A DNA stretch of 64,000 nucleotides from assembly GCF_013623905.1 (NCBI RefSeq), contig NZ_JABKDD010000002.1:62001-126000 (forward strand). The letters run 5' to 3'. The stretch is from Brevibacterium sediminis (GTDB lineage Bacteria; Actinomycetota; Actinomycetes; Actinomycetales; Brevibacteriaceae). Under the pieces are notes generated by a model that did no database searches, was not told the origin of the DNA, and saw only the letters and a list, made by a program, of their open reading frames with translations. The first letter of the stretch is position 1; each line of letters begins with the position of its first letter. Both the position numbers and the translations under genes were made by a program. Of this stretch, positions 1 to 9,200 are shown piece by piece.

Positions 1-545
1 ATTCGCATATCGCCGGAGTCCGCCATCAGATCATCGGCCGCGGGGCCGGATCCGCGATGAAGCTGCACCAGCGTCTGTGGTGCCTCAACCTCGGCATCAC
101 CGAGATGACCTGGACTTTCGACCCGCTCATCGCCCGCAATGCGTACTTCAACTTCCAGCGTCTGGGCGTCGGCATGGTCGAATACCTCGAGGACTTCTAC
201 GGGCAGATGCGCGATGGGGTGAACTCCGGCCAGGCCAGCGACCGGATGATGGTGTCCTGGCCGCTCGACCGTCCGGCACGCGCCTCGGTCGTCGATCCCG
301 GATCGGCGTTCCCCTGCCTGCGCGCCGATGACGACGGGGAGCCGCTGCTGAGCGAGGTTCCGAAGGAGACCGAGTTCGTCTCGCTGGATTTCCCCTCCGA
401 CATCGAGGACCTGCGCGGACAGGATGCCGATCTCGCCAGCCGCTGGCGACTGGCGCTGCGCACGGCGCTGACCGGGCTCGTCGGCGACGGCTGGGTCGTC
501 GACACCTGCCTCAAGGGCGGCACCTACCTCCTCCACCACCCCTGA
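1..545 (+). CDS. GNAT-superfamily acetyltransferase, C-terminal part (cut by window edge)
   Basis: The reading frame is already open at base 3 and runs to a TGA at 543-545, so the gene starts before the window; the ATG at 57 is internal. The visible 180 or so residues contain HQRLWCLNLGITEMTWTFDP and FNFQRLGVGMVEYLEDFYG, which fit the predicted GNAT acetyltransferases of the COG3375 type. In that family this part carries the end of the acyl-CoA fold and a long C-terminal extension. The substrate is unknown. Codon use matches the neighbouring genes. The family call is made from memory of the motifs; the frame itself is certain. Confidence 0.7.
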   Translation, partial: SHIAGVRHQIIGRGAGSAMKLHQRLWCLNLGITEMTWTFDPLIARNAYFNFQRLGVGMVEYLEDFYGQMRDGVNSGQASDRMMVSWPLDRPARASVVDPGSAFPCLRADDDGEPLLSEVPKETEFVSLDFPSDIEDLRGQDADLASRWRLALRTALTGLVGDGWVVDTCLKGGTYLLHHP

Positions 546-674
546 GCGTTCACCTTCGCTGCCCGTTCGCCCGGCGCGGCGAGCCTGCTCGCACTGCCGG
601 CAGCTGTCCCGTTCACCTCGGCGTCACCTGATACGTGTTCACTGAGGTGTTCACCTGAGCGAAGCGGAGGACCG

Positions 675-2003
675 ATGAACAGTGATACGGCGGCCACACA
701 GCCGCCTGGTCCGGCACCCCTCGCCGAGGTGGCCGGATCGTTCCTGCGCCTCGGCCTGACGTCGTTCGGCGGTCCCGTCGCCCACCTCGGGTACTTCCGC
801 GAGACCTTCGTCAGCCGCCGTTCTTGGCTGGACGACCGTGAGTACGCCGACCTCGTGGCCCTGTGCCAGATGCTGCCCGGCCCTGCGTCGAGCCAGGTCG
901 GCATGGGACTCGGGCTGCGCCGTGCGGGCCTGCCCGGGCTCGCGGCCGCGTGGGTGAGCTTCACTCTGCCGTCGGCGATTCTGCTCACCCTCTTCGCGTT
1001 GGGGCTCTCGGCCTTCGGTGACCTCGGGGATGCCGGGTGGCTGCTCGGGCTCAAGGCCGCCGCGGTGGCCGTCGTCGCCGGTGCCGTGCAGTCGATGGCG
1101 AAAACTCTGACCCCGGATGCTCGTCGTGCGAGCATCGCCGCTGCCGCCCTCACCCTCATGCTCGTCATCCCGGATTCGATGGTGCCGACGGCGCTCATCC
1201 AGATCGCCGCGATCGTCCTCGGCGGAGTTCTCGGCCTCGTCTGGCTGAAACGGCCCGACGAAAGTGGGAAAGAGAAATCCTCCCCCGCGGAGGCGGCCTC
1301 TCCCGAATCTGCGACCGCTCCCAGTTCCGCCTCCGGATCAGCAGCTGCCGCGGTCGGCTCGCACACTCCCGAGAGCCGCATCGGCTCCCGCGGTGCCAGA
1401 CGGTTGGGCATCGCCTCCCTCATCGCCTTCGCCGCTCTGCTCCTCGGACTGCCCGCGCTCGCCGCGGCGACCGGGGATACGACCATTCGCCTTATCGACA
1501 TCTTCTATCGAGCAGGGGCCCTGGTCTTCGGCGGCGGTCATGTCGTCCTGCCCCTGCTCGAGGCCGAACTCGTGCCCACCGGTCTGGTCAGCCACGACAC
1601 ATTCCTCGCCGGCTACGGTGCAGCACAGGCCGTTCCCGGTCCGCTGTTCACCTTCGCGGCGTTCCTCGGAGCGTCGATGACGACGGGACCGAGCGGCATC
1701 CTCGGTGCCGGTATCGCCCTGTTGGCGATCTTCCTTCCGGCGGGTCTGCTGGTCGTCGGGATCCTGCCGTTCTGGGAACGGCTGCGTGCCTGGGAACCGG
1801 CGACGGCGGCACTGACCGGAGTCAATGCCGCCGTCGTGGGGCTGCTGGGGGCCGCGCTCTACGATCCAGTGTTCGTCGAGGGGATCACCTCGCCTGCGAC
1901 CCTGGCGCTGGCCGTCGCCGCCTTCGTCGCCGGGACCATGTGGAAGGTCCCGGCGTGGACGACGGTGATCGGCGCCGGGGTGCTCGGCTGGCTGCTGCTG
2001 TGA
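675..2003 (+). CDS. chrA: Chromate transporter, CHR family (ChrA)
   Basis: Predicted inner-membrane chromate efflux protein of 442 residues, the usual length for the bidomain long-chain ChrA. The first CHR domain carries LGLTSFGGPVAHLGYF and the QMLPGPASSQ motif near residues 30-80. The second repeats the pattern with YRAGALVFGGGHVVLPLLE and AAQAVPGPLFTF near residues 275-325. The two halves are joined by a Ser/Ala/Glu-rich linker at about residues 195-240. The ATG at 675 is preceded by an AGCGGAGG ribosome site. It stands alone, convergent with the acyl-CoA synthetase gene, and no ChrB-like regulator is seen nearby. ChrA proteins expel chromate and may also handle sulfate-like oxyanions. Confidence 0.9.
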   Translation: MNSDTAATQPPGPAPLAEVAGSFLRLGLTSFGGPVAHLGYFRETFVSRRSWLDDREYADLVALCQMLPGPASSQVGMGLGLRRAGLPGLAAAWVSFTLPSAILLTLFALGLSAFGDLGDAGWLLGLKAAAVAVVAGAVQSMAKTLTPDARRASIAAAALTLMLVIPDSMVPTALIQIAAIVLGGVLGLVWLKRPDESGKEKSSPAEAASPESATAPSSASGSAAAAVGSHTPESRIGSRGARRLGIASLIAFAALLLGLPALAAATGDTTIRLIDIFYRAGALVFGGGHVVLPLLEAELVPTGLVSHDTFLAGYGAAQAVPGPLFTFAAFLGASMTTGPSGILGAGIALLAIFLPAGLLVVGILPFWERLRAWEPATAALTGVNAAVVGLLGAALYDPVFVEGITSPATLALAVAAFVAGTMWKVPAWTTVIGAGVLGWLLL

Positions 2004-2030
2004 TCGGTCAGGCCCGGGGCTCGACCGATC
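2002..2030. terminator. Inverted repeat between convergent genes
   Basis: GATCGGTC (2002-2009) pairs perfectly with GACCGATC (2023-2030) across a GC-rich loop. It begins inside the chrA stop codon and lies before the 3' end of the opposing acyl-CoA synthetase gene, which suits a shared terminator. There is no U-tract. Confidence 0.5.
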
Positions 2031-2052
2031 GCTGCCCGGATCAGCCTTGTGA

Positions 2053-3684
2053 TCAGGACTGTTCCCAGTCCTTGCGCAGCAGCTTCTTGTCGAGTTTGCC
2101 CACCGAGGTGCGCGGCATCTCCTCGACCACCCTGACCTCGTCGGGCATCTGCCACTTGGCGAAACGAGCACTCAGCGTTTCGACGATCGAGTCCCGGGTC
2201 ACCTCGGCGCCGGGGTTGGCCACAACGTAGGCGACGGGACGCTCATCCCACTTCTCGTCGGGGACGCCGATGACGGCGGCCTCGCTGACGTCGGGGTTGT
2301 CGAGGATCGCGTTCTCCATGTCGATCGACGAGATCCACTCGCCTCCGGACTTGATGACGTCCTTGAGTCGGTCGGTGATCTTCAGGTAGCCGTACTGATC
2401 GATGGTGCCGACATCGCCCGAGCGCCACCACCCGTCGAGGAACCGGTCGGCGTTGTCGGGCAGCTGGTAGTAGGACTCGGTGATCCAGGGTCCGCGCATG
2501 AGGAGCTCGCCCATGGACTTTCCGTCGCGTGGCAGCTCATTGCCCTCGGGGTCGACGGTCTTCATTTCGACACCGATGATCGGCAGGCCCTGCGAGCGCT
2601 TGAGGTCCCACTTCTCTTCCTCGTCGAGGTCGAGACCGGGACGGATCTTCCAGTTCGTCGACGCCAGCGGGGTGGTTTCGGTGGCACCGTAGCCGTGGAT
2701 GACGTCGGCCCCGGTGACCTCCTTGAACCCGCGCATCATGGACAGCGGCGGCTCGGACGACCCGGAGACGAGACGGACACCGCTGAGGTCCGGGGCCTGC
2801 GGCATCTTCTTCATCATCTGCAGCATCGGCCCGAAGATGGCGGGGGCGCCGTTGGCCAGGGTGACCTTCTCCTCGACGAAGGCTTGGGCGATGGCACCGA
2901 ATTCCTCGGCGGCGAACTTGCCGGGCAGGACGAGCTTGGCGCCGGCGGCCACAGCATTCTGCGGGAAGCCCCACGACAGCACATGGAACATCGGGGTGAT
3001 GGGCATGACGCAGTCGTCGAAGTTCGCGTGGAGCGCGGCCAGACCGCCCATCGTGTGCAGGTAGATCGACCGGTGCGAGTAGTACACACCCTTGGGGCGG
3101 CCGGTTGTGCCGGTGGTGTATCCGGCGTAGGCGGCGGTCTTCTCGTCGACGACGGGCCAGTCGTAGGTCTCGGACTTCTCCGCGATGAGGTCTTCGTAGG
3201 AGACGACGTTGGTCAGGCTCGTCTCGATCTCGGCGATCGGCTTGTCGGTCATGACGACCCAGCCCTTGACGTCGAGCTTCGGTGCCAGCGATTCGGCGAC
3301 GGTCAGCAGCGATTCGTCGACGAAGATCCAGTCCGACTTCGAGTGGCTGACGACGTAGGCGAGGTCCTCGGGAGCCAGGCGCAGGTTGAGCTGGAGCATA
3401 GTCGCGGCCACACCGGGCACGGCGAAGTAGAGCTCGAGGTGGCGGCGAGAGTTCCAGTCGAGGACTCCGACCATGGAGCCGGCACCGACGCCGAGGTCGG
3501 CGAGGCCGTGCGCGAGCTGCGCCATGCGCTTGAACTCGTCGGCGTAGTTCGACCGGCCCCAGGATCCGTCCGAACGGCGGTAGACGACCTCGGCATCACC
3601 GAAGACGGTGGCTGCATGGCGGATGAGGCTGGTGGTGTTGAGCTGGTAGCTGTCGCCCAGGGTGGACGGAATTCCTGTCAGCAT
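2053..3684 (-). CDS. Long-chain fatty-acid-CoA ligase / acyl-CoA synthetase
   Basis: Member of the adenylate-forming (ANL) family, 543 residues, expected to activate a fatty acid with ATP and CoA to acyl-CoA plus AMP. The ATP/AMP motif [11 protein letters not shown] lies near residue 192, GYGATETTP near residue 330, the adenylate-anchoring [11 protein letters not shown] near 420, and the C-terminal catalytic-lysine motif ends as [10 protein letters not shown]. The ATG at 3684 follows a CGAAGGAG ribosome site. It resembles the FadD-type medium/long-chain synthetases, but the chain length cannot be read from sequence. The upstream enoyl-CoA hydratase gene on the same strand (237 bp away) suggests a shared beta-oxidation-like role. 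Confidence 0.88.
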   Translation of the reverse strand: MLTGIPSTLGDSYQLNTTSLIRHAATVFGDAEVVYRRSDGSWGRSNYADEFKRMAQLAHGLADLGVGAGSMVGVLDWNSRRHLELYFAVPGVAATMLQLNLRLAPEDLAYVVSHSKSDWIFVDESLLTVAESLAPKLDVKGWVVMTDKPIAEIETSLTNVVSYEDLIAEKSETYDWPVVDEKTAAYAGYTTGTTGRPKGVYYSHRSIYLHTMGGLAALHANFDDCVMPITPMFHVLSWGFPQNAVAAGAKLVLPGKFAAEEFGAIAQAFVEEKVTLANGAPAIFGPMLQMMKKMPQAPDLSGVRLVSGSSEPPLSMMRGFKEVTGADVIHGYGATETTPLASTNWKIRPGLDLDEEEKWDLKRSQGLPIIGVEMKTVDPEGNELPRDGKSMGELLMRGPWITESYYQLPDNADRFLDGWWRSGDVGTIDQYGYLKITDRLKDVIKSGGEWISSIDMENAILDNPDVSEAAVIGVPDEKWDERPVAYVVANPGAEVTRDSIVETLSARFAKWQMPDEVRVVEEMPRTSVGKLDKKLLRKDWEQS

Positions 3685-3921
3685 GAGACTCCTTCGTTCG
3701 TGCTCCGGTCCCTCCTCGTCGCTGTGGCCGCGACGGGAAAAGAATCGTGATCGCCGGTTTCGTGGTGGGCGGTCGTCACCATCACATCAGGTGGGGAGGC
3801 GGTGCGGATGCAGATGCCTTGATTCGTGGTCAAACAGTTATCAACCGGTCTGCGGTCCGGCCGCTTTGGACCAGCGTGCGGTCTGGCAGTCATGAACCGT
3901 TTCGTCCGCGCCGACCCACAA

Positions 3922-4683
3922 TCATTCCCCGGTGAAGCCGGGTGCCCTCTTGTCGAGGAAGGCAGCGACCCCCTCGGCGAAGTCGTTGCTCGCACGCAGC
4001 GCATCCTGTCCTTCGACCTCGCGGGCGAAGGACGCGTCGAGTTCGGCCAGGCTGGCCCGGTTGATCGCTCGCTTCGAAGCTGCCAGGGCACGGGTCGGGC
4101 CCTGCGCGAAGACCGCGGCGACTTCTCCGGCACGTTCCAGGTGGCTTCCAGCCGGAACGACCTCGCTGGCCAGTCCCCAGTCGAGGGCGTCGGCGGCCTG
4201 CAGCTTCTCTCCGGTCAGCGCCAGGCGCAGGGCCCGGTGGCGTCCGGCCGAGGCGGCGACCAGGGCGGTCGAGCCCCCGTCGGGCATGAGCCCGATCTTC
4301 GTGAACGGCAGCATGAGATAGGACTTCTCGCTCATCACCAGATAATCGCAGGCCAGGGCGAGGGAACATCCGATGCCGGCGGCCGGCCCGGACACCGCCG
4401 CGATCGTGGGGATGGGCAGGTCGAGGATCGCGGCGATGATCCTATTCGCTCCGGCGAGGTCGATGCCTTCGCGCTTCGCCACTCCACCCTGCAGGTCCGC
4501 CCCGGAGCTGAAGGACCGTTCGCTGCCGGTGAGGATGATGGCACGGGATTTCGCGGCCGCCTCGGTGAACGCGGTGCCGATGGCCTGGAATGTCTCCTCG
4601 TTGAGCGCGTTGAGGCTCTCCGGACGGTTGATGGTCACGGTCGTGACATCGCCGCTGACTTCGGTGAGAACACTGGTGGACAA
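3922..4683 (-). CDS. Enoyl-CoA hydratase/isomerase family protein
   Basis: Crotonase-fold protein of 253 residues. It shows the oxyanion-hole segments SERSFSSGADLQGG (about residues 54-67) and the second turn PTIAAVSGPAAGIGCSLALA (about 95-114). Members hydrate or isomerise acyl-CoA intermediates. The usual second catalytic glutamate is not obvious (KIGLMPDGGST stands where many hydratases read LGLIPGAGGT or the like), so the exact reaction is uncertain. Translation is predicted to start at TTG 4683, preceded by CGAAGGAG, the same ribosome site as the downstream acyl-CoA synthetase. A 14-bp palindrome sits about 94 bp upstream. Confidence 0.85.
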   Translation of the reverse strand: MSTSVLTEVSGDVTTVTINRPESLNALNEETFQAIGTAFTEAAAKSRAIILTGSERSFSSGADLQGGVAKREGIDLAGANRIIAAILDLPIPTIAAVSGPAAGIGCSLALACDYLVMSEKSYLMLPFTKIGLMPDGGSTALVAASAGRHRALRLALTGEKLQAADALDWGLASEVVPAGSHLERAGEVAAVFAQGPTRALAASKRAINRASLAELDASFAREVEGQDALRASNDFAEGVAAFLDKRAPGFTGE

Positions 4684-4776
4684 TGCGACTCCTTCGTACG
4701 AATCCGATGATCCGGGTAGCTTTCGGGGCTTCTGCTTCCGTCCGCGCTCAGGCAGGCCGAAGCATCTACCGTCACT

Positions 4777-4790
4777 TTAACGTACGTTAA
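4777..4790. promoter_or_regulatory. Perfect 14-bp palindrome, candidate TetR-type operator
   Basis: TTAACGTACGTTAA is a perfect palindrome upstream of the enoyl-CoA hydratase start at 4683. Its position and symmetry fit a TetR/FadR-type operator for fatty-acid genes. The regulator is not in the window, so this is inference. Confidence 0.5.
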
Positions 4791-4825
4791 GTTGATCTGC
4801 GTCACAGACCCGAGCAGCTTCGTTC

Positions 4826-4903
4826 TTCGCCGAGAAACGGGTCAAGCGTCGAGAAACGCCCGCGCACACCCGTGTCTCGACACGCAGCCCGTTTCTCGGC
4901 GGA
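4826..4903 (-). terminator. Long stem-loop after the metB-like/GNAT transcript
   Basis: CGCCGAGAAACGGG (4828-4841) pairs perfectly with CCCGTTTCTCGGCG (4888-4901). An inner GTCGAGA/TCTCGAC pair extends the structure. It lies 12 bp beyond the stop of the GNAT gene on the minus strand and separates that transcript from the promoter of the next gene. Confidence 0.6.
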
Positions 4904-4914
4904 ATGCGTCGTGC

Positions 4915-5487
4915 TCAAGCCAATGTGGCGTCGAGCTGGGCGGCCGTGAGTTCCCGGTCGGCGAAGACCAGGCGGACGGCGGTCGGGTCGGGATTGCCGG
5001 CGTCGGGTGCGCGGTGAACGAGTTCGAGGCCGAGCCTGCGAGCGACCTCCGCCGAGGCGGTATTGACCTCGAGCAGATACGCCACGACCGGCAGCTCCGG
5101 GTCGATGTCTGCCGCAGCCTCCATCGCCTCCCGCGAGACCGCTGTCGCCAGGCCACGTCCCTGCGCTTCGGGCCGGAACCGGTATCCGAGGTTCCAGAAC
5201 GCTCCGGGTGTGCCGCGTGAGGCACCGGGGCCGGAGACTCCGCGCAGCGAACAGCCGCAATGGCCGAGGATGTCCCCGCCTGGAATCTGCCGCACCATCC
5301 AGGGTCCGATTCCGTCGAGTTCCCACTGCGAGGCCAGTCGGACGAGGATCGCTTCGGCCTCTTCCTCATCGGTCAGACGGCCACTGGGCAGGTGCGTCCA
5401 GACCCGCAGGTCGGAGTCGATGGAGAAGAACTGGTCGAGGTCGTCCACGCTGGGGCGGTCGAGCACATAGTCGGGCGTCTGCCTCAT
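4915..5487 (-). CDS. GNAT-family N-acetyltransferase (RimJ/RimL type)
   Basis: About 190 residues, with the RimJ/RimL-like pattern LDRPSVDDLDQFFSIDSD at the start, WNLGYRFRPEAQGRGLA (acetyl-CoA-binding loop, RPEAQGRG) and LLEVNTASAEVARRLGLE near the end. The substrate is unknown; relatives acetylate protein N-termini or small amines. The ATG at 5487 is chosen because it overlaps the stop of the upstream transsulfuration gene as TGATG, which implies translational coupling. An in-frame ATG ten codons further upstream lies inside the neighbour. Confidence 0.82.
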   Translation of the reverse strand: MRQTPDYVLDRPSVDDLDQFFSIDSDLRVWTHLPSGRLTDEEEAEAILVRLASQWELDGIGPWMVRQIPGGDILGHCGCSLRGVSGPGASRGTPGAFWNLGYRFRPEAQGRGLATAVSREAMEAAADIDPELPVVAYLLEVNTASAEVARRLGLELVHRAPDAGNPDPTAVRLVFADRELTAAQLDATLA

Positions 5488-6674
5488 CAGGCAAGGGCCG
5501 CCTCGAGGTCGGCCCACAGGTCGTCGAGGTTCTCGATGCCCACGCTCAACCGGATGAGCCCTTCGGGCACAGTTACCGGTTCAGAAGGATGACGGCGGCG
5601 CCGTTCGATGAGGGATTCCACCCCGCCCAGGGAGGTCGCCGGCGTCCACAGTCGGACCGCCTCGGCGATGGCGGTGGCCTTGTCCGCGGTCGCGACGGTG
5701 AAGGAGATGATCGCGCCGAATCCGTTCATCTGCGCGGACGCGCGGGCGTGGCCGGGGTCGTTCGGCAGGCCCGGGTAGCGGGTTTCGACGACGGCCGGGT
5801 GGGCGGCGAGGCGCTCGGCGATGACCTGGGCGTTGGCCTGCGCGCGGTCGAGGCGCACCGCCAGGGTGCGCAGTCCGCGCAGGGCCAGCCAGACCTCGAA
5901 GGGACCGGCGATTCCGCCCCGCATGGATCGTTCCGTGTGCAGATCTTCGCGCAGTCCGGTGCTGCTGGTCACGACCGCACCGAGGACGACGTCGGAGTGC
6001 CCGGCGAGGTATTTCGTCACCGAGTGCACGACGATATCGGCGCCCAGGTCGAGCGGGGTCTGCAGCAGCGGGGTGGCGAAGGTGTTGTCGACGGAGACGA
6101 GGAATCCACGGTCCTTGGCCGCCGCGGTCAGCGCGGGAACGTCGGCGACCTCGAGCATCGGGTTCGTCGGCGATTCGATCCACAGCATCCCCGGGGATGC
6201 GGCTTCGCCCGCCGTCGCGTGCCCCGCTTCGTCGAGGGCGGCGATGACCGCCTCGGTGTCGGCGATATCGACGGTGACAAGGTCGAAGTTCTGCCGCCCA
6301 GCGATCTGCTCGGCTGAGGCGAGCGCTCCCTGGTAGCTGTGGGTGGGGATGATCAGGGTGCCTCCGGCGGGCACGAGGCTGATCACGGCCGAGATCGCCG
6401 CCAGGCCGGAGCCGAAGACCAGTCCGGGCAGGCCTGCATGTTCGAGCTGGCCGAGCGCCTCTTCGAAGGGCGTCCATGCGGGAGTGTCGAAGCGGGCATA
6501 GGCATAGGGCGAGTTCGAGATGTCGCCCGCGCTCACGAAGGTCGAGGACAGATCGATCGGCGGGTTCACCGAGGCGCCATCGACGCGCTGAGGTCGTCCG
6601 GTCTCGACGACGATGGTGTCCGGAGCGAACTCGGGATGACGGGCGGGAGAGGAGGCTGGCTCGGGCTGTGTCAT
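5487..6674 (-). CDS. metB: Cystathionine gamma-synthase / transsulfuration-family PLP enzyme
   Basis: Cys/Met metabolism PLP-dependent enzyme of 395 residues. It has the cofactor-lysine motif SVTKYLAGHSDVVLGAV, SVDNTFATPLLQTPLDLGAD before it, and WIESPTNPMLEVAD for PLP ring contacts. The C-terminal SLGGVESLIE motif is typical of the family. Cystathionine gamma-synthase joins cysteine to an activated homoserine; gamma-lyase or O-acetylhomoserine sulfhydrylase activity cannot be excluded from sequence. The start is taken at ATG 6674 (MTQPEPASS), since the longer open frame upstream is not family-like. It is followed by a coupled GNAT gene. Confidence 0.85.
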   Translation of the reverse strand: MTQPEPASSPARHPEFAPDTIVVETGRPQRVDGASVNPPIDLSSTFVSAGDISNSPYAYARFDTPAWTPFEEALGQLEHAGLPGLVFGSGLAAISAVISLVPAGGTLIIPTHSYQGALASAEQIAGRQNFDLVTVDIADTEAVIAALDEAGHATAGEAASPGMLWIESPTNPMLEVADVPALTAAAKDRGFLVSVDNTFATPLLQTPLDLGADIVVHSVTKYLAGHSDVVLGAVVTSSTGLREDLHTERSMRGGIAGPFEVWLALRGLRTLAVRLDRAQANAQVIAERLAAHPAVVETRYPGLPNDPGHARASAQMNGFGAIISFTVATADKATAIAEAVRLWTPATSLGGVESLIERRRRHPSEPVTVPEGLIRLSVGIENLDDLWADLEAALA

Positions 6675-6850
6675 GTCCCCAATATATGCCTCACCGCATC
6701 TCACGGAATCGACAGCGATATTTCGGACACGTTTCCGTAACTCTGAAGTGTTCGCCCGGTGTCCGCTGCTTCGGACGGCGCGGAGACTTCGACCTGCTCG
6801 GGCCCCCTTCACTTAGGCGCCTTCACTCGGGTCCCGTCGTTCGGATCCTG

Positions 6851-7768
6851 TCACTCGAGGCTGTCGACCATGTGCTCGAGCAGCAGACGTGCCCCGGGTG
6901 ACTGCCGCCGGCTCCCGGCCCATACGGCGTGGAGTTCGCGGGTGAGGTCGACGTCGTCGGCCACCGGCAGCGGCACCAGACGTCCGGCTCGGAAGTCGTC
7001 ACGCAGAGCGAGTTCGGACAGAACGGCCGGGGCCACGGATGTGGCGGCGGCGATGCGCAGGGCGGAGTTCGATCCGTACTCCCCCGCCACGCGCACTCCC
7101 CCAGCTCCGACCAGTGCCGCGTCGATGACTTCCCTGGTGCCCGAACCGATCTCACGTACCAGCAGCGGCACCTGCGCCAGCTCCTCGGCGCTGATCGGCT
7201 TCGTCCAGGCGTGAGTGAAGTCCGGGGCACAGGCGATCATGAGTCGGTCACGGCCGACCACCTCGGCGTTGAGGTCCTGCGGCAGGGACACGGATTCGAT
7301 GAGCCCGAGGTCGCAGGTCTGCCGGCGCACGCGGTCGATGACGGTCGCGGAGTTCTCCACCGACAGACCGATGTCGATCGTCGGGTGCGCGGCGCGGAAG
7401 GTCGTGAGGTGGTGGGGCATGAGGTATTCGGCGACCGTCAGCGAAGCGCTGACCTTGACGGTTCCGGCGCGAGCGTCCTGGATCGCGCGGGCGCCGGCGT
7501 AGAGCGTGTCGTAGGCTTCGATGACCTTCGACGCCCATTCGGCGACGGCGCGGCCCTCGACGGTGAGTTCGGTACCCCGCGGAGAGCGCCGCAGCAGCGG
7601 GACCTTGAGATCGCGTTCGAGGTTGCGCAGGCTGCGGGAGGCATTCGGCTGGGCGAGATCGAGTTTCGCCGCGGCCTGGCCGATCGACCTGGCGTTGCCG
7701 CTGAGGGCCACCAGCAGCCCCAGAGCCTGGAGCTCGGGCCAGTTCTTCATATTCCCGAGGTCGTGCAT
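6851..7768 (-). CDS. LysR-family transcriptional regulator (YeiE/CbbR-like)
   Basis: About 305 residues. The N-terminal winged helix shows SIGQAAAKLDLAQPNASRSL followed by RNLERDLKVPLLRR, the usual LysR helix-turn-helix pattern. The rest is the periplasmic-binding-like effector domain. The ATG at 7768 is preferred over the one at 7795, because the latter would place a LysR-type box inside the coding region; an ATGATGAG ribosome site precedes 7768. It is divergent from a YeiH-family transporter gene, an arrangement known for the yeiE-yeiH pair of enterobacteria, so it probably controls that transporter. Confidence 0.87.
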   Translation of the reverse strand: MHDLGNMKNWPELQALGLLVALSGNARSIGQAAAKLDLAQPNASRSLRNLERDLKVPLLRRSPRGTELTVEGRAVAEWASKVIEAYDTLYAGARAIQDARAGTVKVSASLTVAEYLMPHHLTTFRAAHPTIDIGLSVENSATVIDRVRRQTCDLGLIESVSLPQDLNAEVVGRDRLMIACAPDFTHAWTKPISAEELAQVPLLVREIGSGTREVIDAALVGAGGVRVAGEYGSNSALRIAAATSVAPAVLSELALRDDFRAGRLVPLPVADDVDLTRELHAVWAGSRRQSPGARLLLEHMVDSLE

Positions 7769-7781
7769 ATGCTCATCATGA

Positions 7782-7798
7782 CATATCAGATCCATATG
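7782..7798. promoter_or_regulatory. Candidate LysR-type box in a divergent promoter
   Basis: CATATCAGATCCATATG is an interrupted palindrome containing the T-N11-A pattern bound by LysR regulators. It lies between the divergent lysR and yeiH-like starts, where autoregulation and activation sites are expected. Confidence 0.6.
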
Positions 7799-7854
7799 GG
7801 TTGCTAAGAAATCACCGTCTACTGCGACCGTGCAGGCGTTGACAGACTGAAGTC

Positions 7855-8991
7855 ATGAACCGCTTCGCCTCCCTCCTGCCCGGACTCGCCGTCGCCGCTG
7901 TGGCCACGGCCGTCGCGTGGCCGATCTCCATGCTCGCCCCCGTGCTCTCACCGCTGCTCGTGGCGATCGTGCTCGGAATCCTTCTGGGCAATCTCGTGCC
8001 CACCCTGCCCGAGGCGTTCATGCCCGGACTCAACTTCGCCGCGAAGCCGCTGCTGCGCCTGGGCATCGTCGCCCTCGGCGCGCAGGTGGTGCTCGGCGAC
8101 ATCCTCGACCTCGGGTGGCTCGTTCTCGTCCTCGCTGCCGTCATCGTCGCCGCTGGCATCCTCTCGGCCCTGGCCCTGGCCGGACCGCTCAAGGTCGACC
8201 GCCCCCTGGCCGTGCTCATCGGCAGCGGATTCGGCATCTGCGGTGCCGCCGCCGTCGCCGGAGTTGAGTCGACTCTGAAGTCGAAGAAGGAGGATGTGGC
8301 GGCCGCGATCGGCCTCGTCGTCCTCTTCGGAACCCTGATGATCGCGATCGTGCCCGGACTCTCGACCGCCCTGGGTCTGTCCCCGGAGACCGCCGGAATG
8401 TGGGGCGGTGCCGCCACCCATGAGGTCGCCCAGGTCGTGGCGATCGGCGGGATCATCGGCCCCGCGGCCCTCGAGATCGCCGTCCTCGTCAAACTCGCCC
8501 GCGTCATCATGCTCGCCCCCACCGTCGCCGTGTTCAGCTACGCAGTGCGCCGCAGCGAGGACAGAGCACTGACGAACACCGACACCGAGGCGGCCGCCGG
8601 TTCCGCCGAGACCTCCGCAGGTGCGGGGTCGGGTGGAGAGAGCAACGGGTCTGGCGCATCGGCCGCGGGGTCGGTGTCGACCGGCGGGTCGGTGTCGATC
8701 GCGGCGAAGCAGACTCCGGCGCAGGGCAAACGTCCGCCGATCGTTCCGCTCTTCGTCGTCGGCTTCCTCATCATGGCGGCCCTGCGCACCTTCGGCCTGC
8801 TGCCCGAGATCGCGGTCACCGGACTCAGCTGGATCCAGACAGTATGCCTGGCTATGGCGATGTTCGCCCTCGGCCGCGGAGTGCAGTGGCGATCACTGAA
8901 GAACCTCGGCGCCCGGCCGATCGCCCTGGCCGCACTCGTCACGATCATCGTCGCCCTCATCGCCCTCGGCGGAGCCATCCTCCTCACCTAA
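7855..8991 (+). CDS. YeiH/UPF0324-family putative sulfate exporter
   Basis: Polytopic membrane protein of 378 residues. It matches the conserved hypothetical 698 (UPF0324, YeiH) family: SPLLVAIVLGILLGN, then PLLRLGIVALGAQVVLGDI, GSGFGICGAAAVAGVES and MWGGAATHEVAQVVAIGG. The last two are hallmark motifs. A Ser/Gly/Ala-rich hydrophilic insert of about 50 residues (about 235-287) separates the two membrane halves and is probably a flexible loop. The family is annotated as putative sulfate exporters, but transport data are sparse. It is divergent from a LysR-type gene. The gene is followed almost at once by an 80-bp palindrome. Confidence 0.85.
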   Translation: MNRFASLLPGLAVAAVATAVAWPISMLAPVLSPLLVAIVLGILLGNLVPTLPEAFMPGLNFAAKPLLRLGIVALGAQVVLGDILDLGWLVLVLAAVIVAAGILSALALAGPLKVDRPLAVLIGSGFGICGAAAVAGVESTLKSKKEDVAAAIGLVVLFGTLMIAIVPGLSTALGLSPETAGMWGGAATHEVAQVVAIGGIIGPAALEIAVLVKLARVIMLAPTVAVFSYAVRRSEDRALTNTDTEAAAGSAETSAGAGSGGESNGSGASAAGSVSTGGSVSIAAKQTPAQGKRPPIVPLFVVGFLIMAALRTFGLLPEIAVTGLSWIQTVCLAMAMFALGRGVQWRSLKNLGARPIALAALVTIIVALIALGGAILLT

Positions 8992-8993
8992 CC

Positions 8994-9073
8994 CCTCCCC
9001 AATTGCTACCTGACGGCGGCCCAGCAACCTCGCGCGAGGTTGCTGGGCCGCCGTCAGGTAGCAATTGGGGAGG
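8994..9073. repeat. 80-bp perfect palindrome (family copy 1)
   Basis: The 40-bp arms 8994-9033 and 9034-9073 are exact reverse complements with no loop; the centre is CGC|GCG. The core half-site CTACCTGACGGCGGCCCAGC recurs in copies at 42730, 44501 and 46305. It starts 2 bp after the stop of the YeiH-like gene and is followed by ATTTT, so it probably acts as a terminator, but it is far longer than needed for that. Confidence 0.92.
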
Positions 9074-9200
9074 ATTTTCCGTCTATCGGGACTTTCCGAC
9101 GGATCGGACACGCCTCAGCGGTACCCGCCGGTAACACTGGTAGTCTCTCAGCGAATCAGCCAGCGATGCTCAGTGTCGCTTCAGCCTTCGCAAGGACATC

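Noticed and set aside
3685-3921. Small gene between the acyl-CoA synthetase and enoyl-CoA hydratase genes
   Set aside because: Open frames here have no ribosome site or family sequence and overlap the flanking genes.
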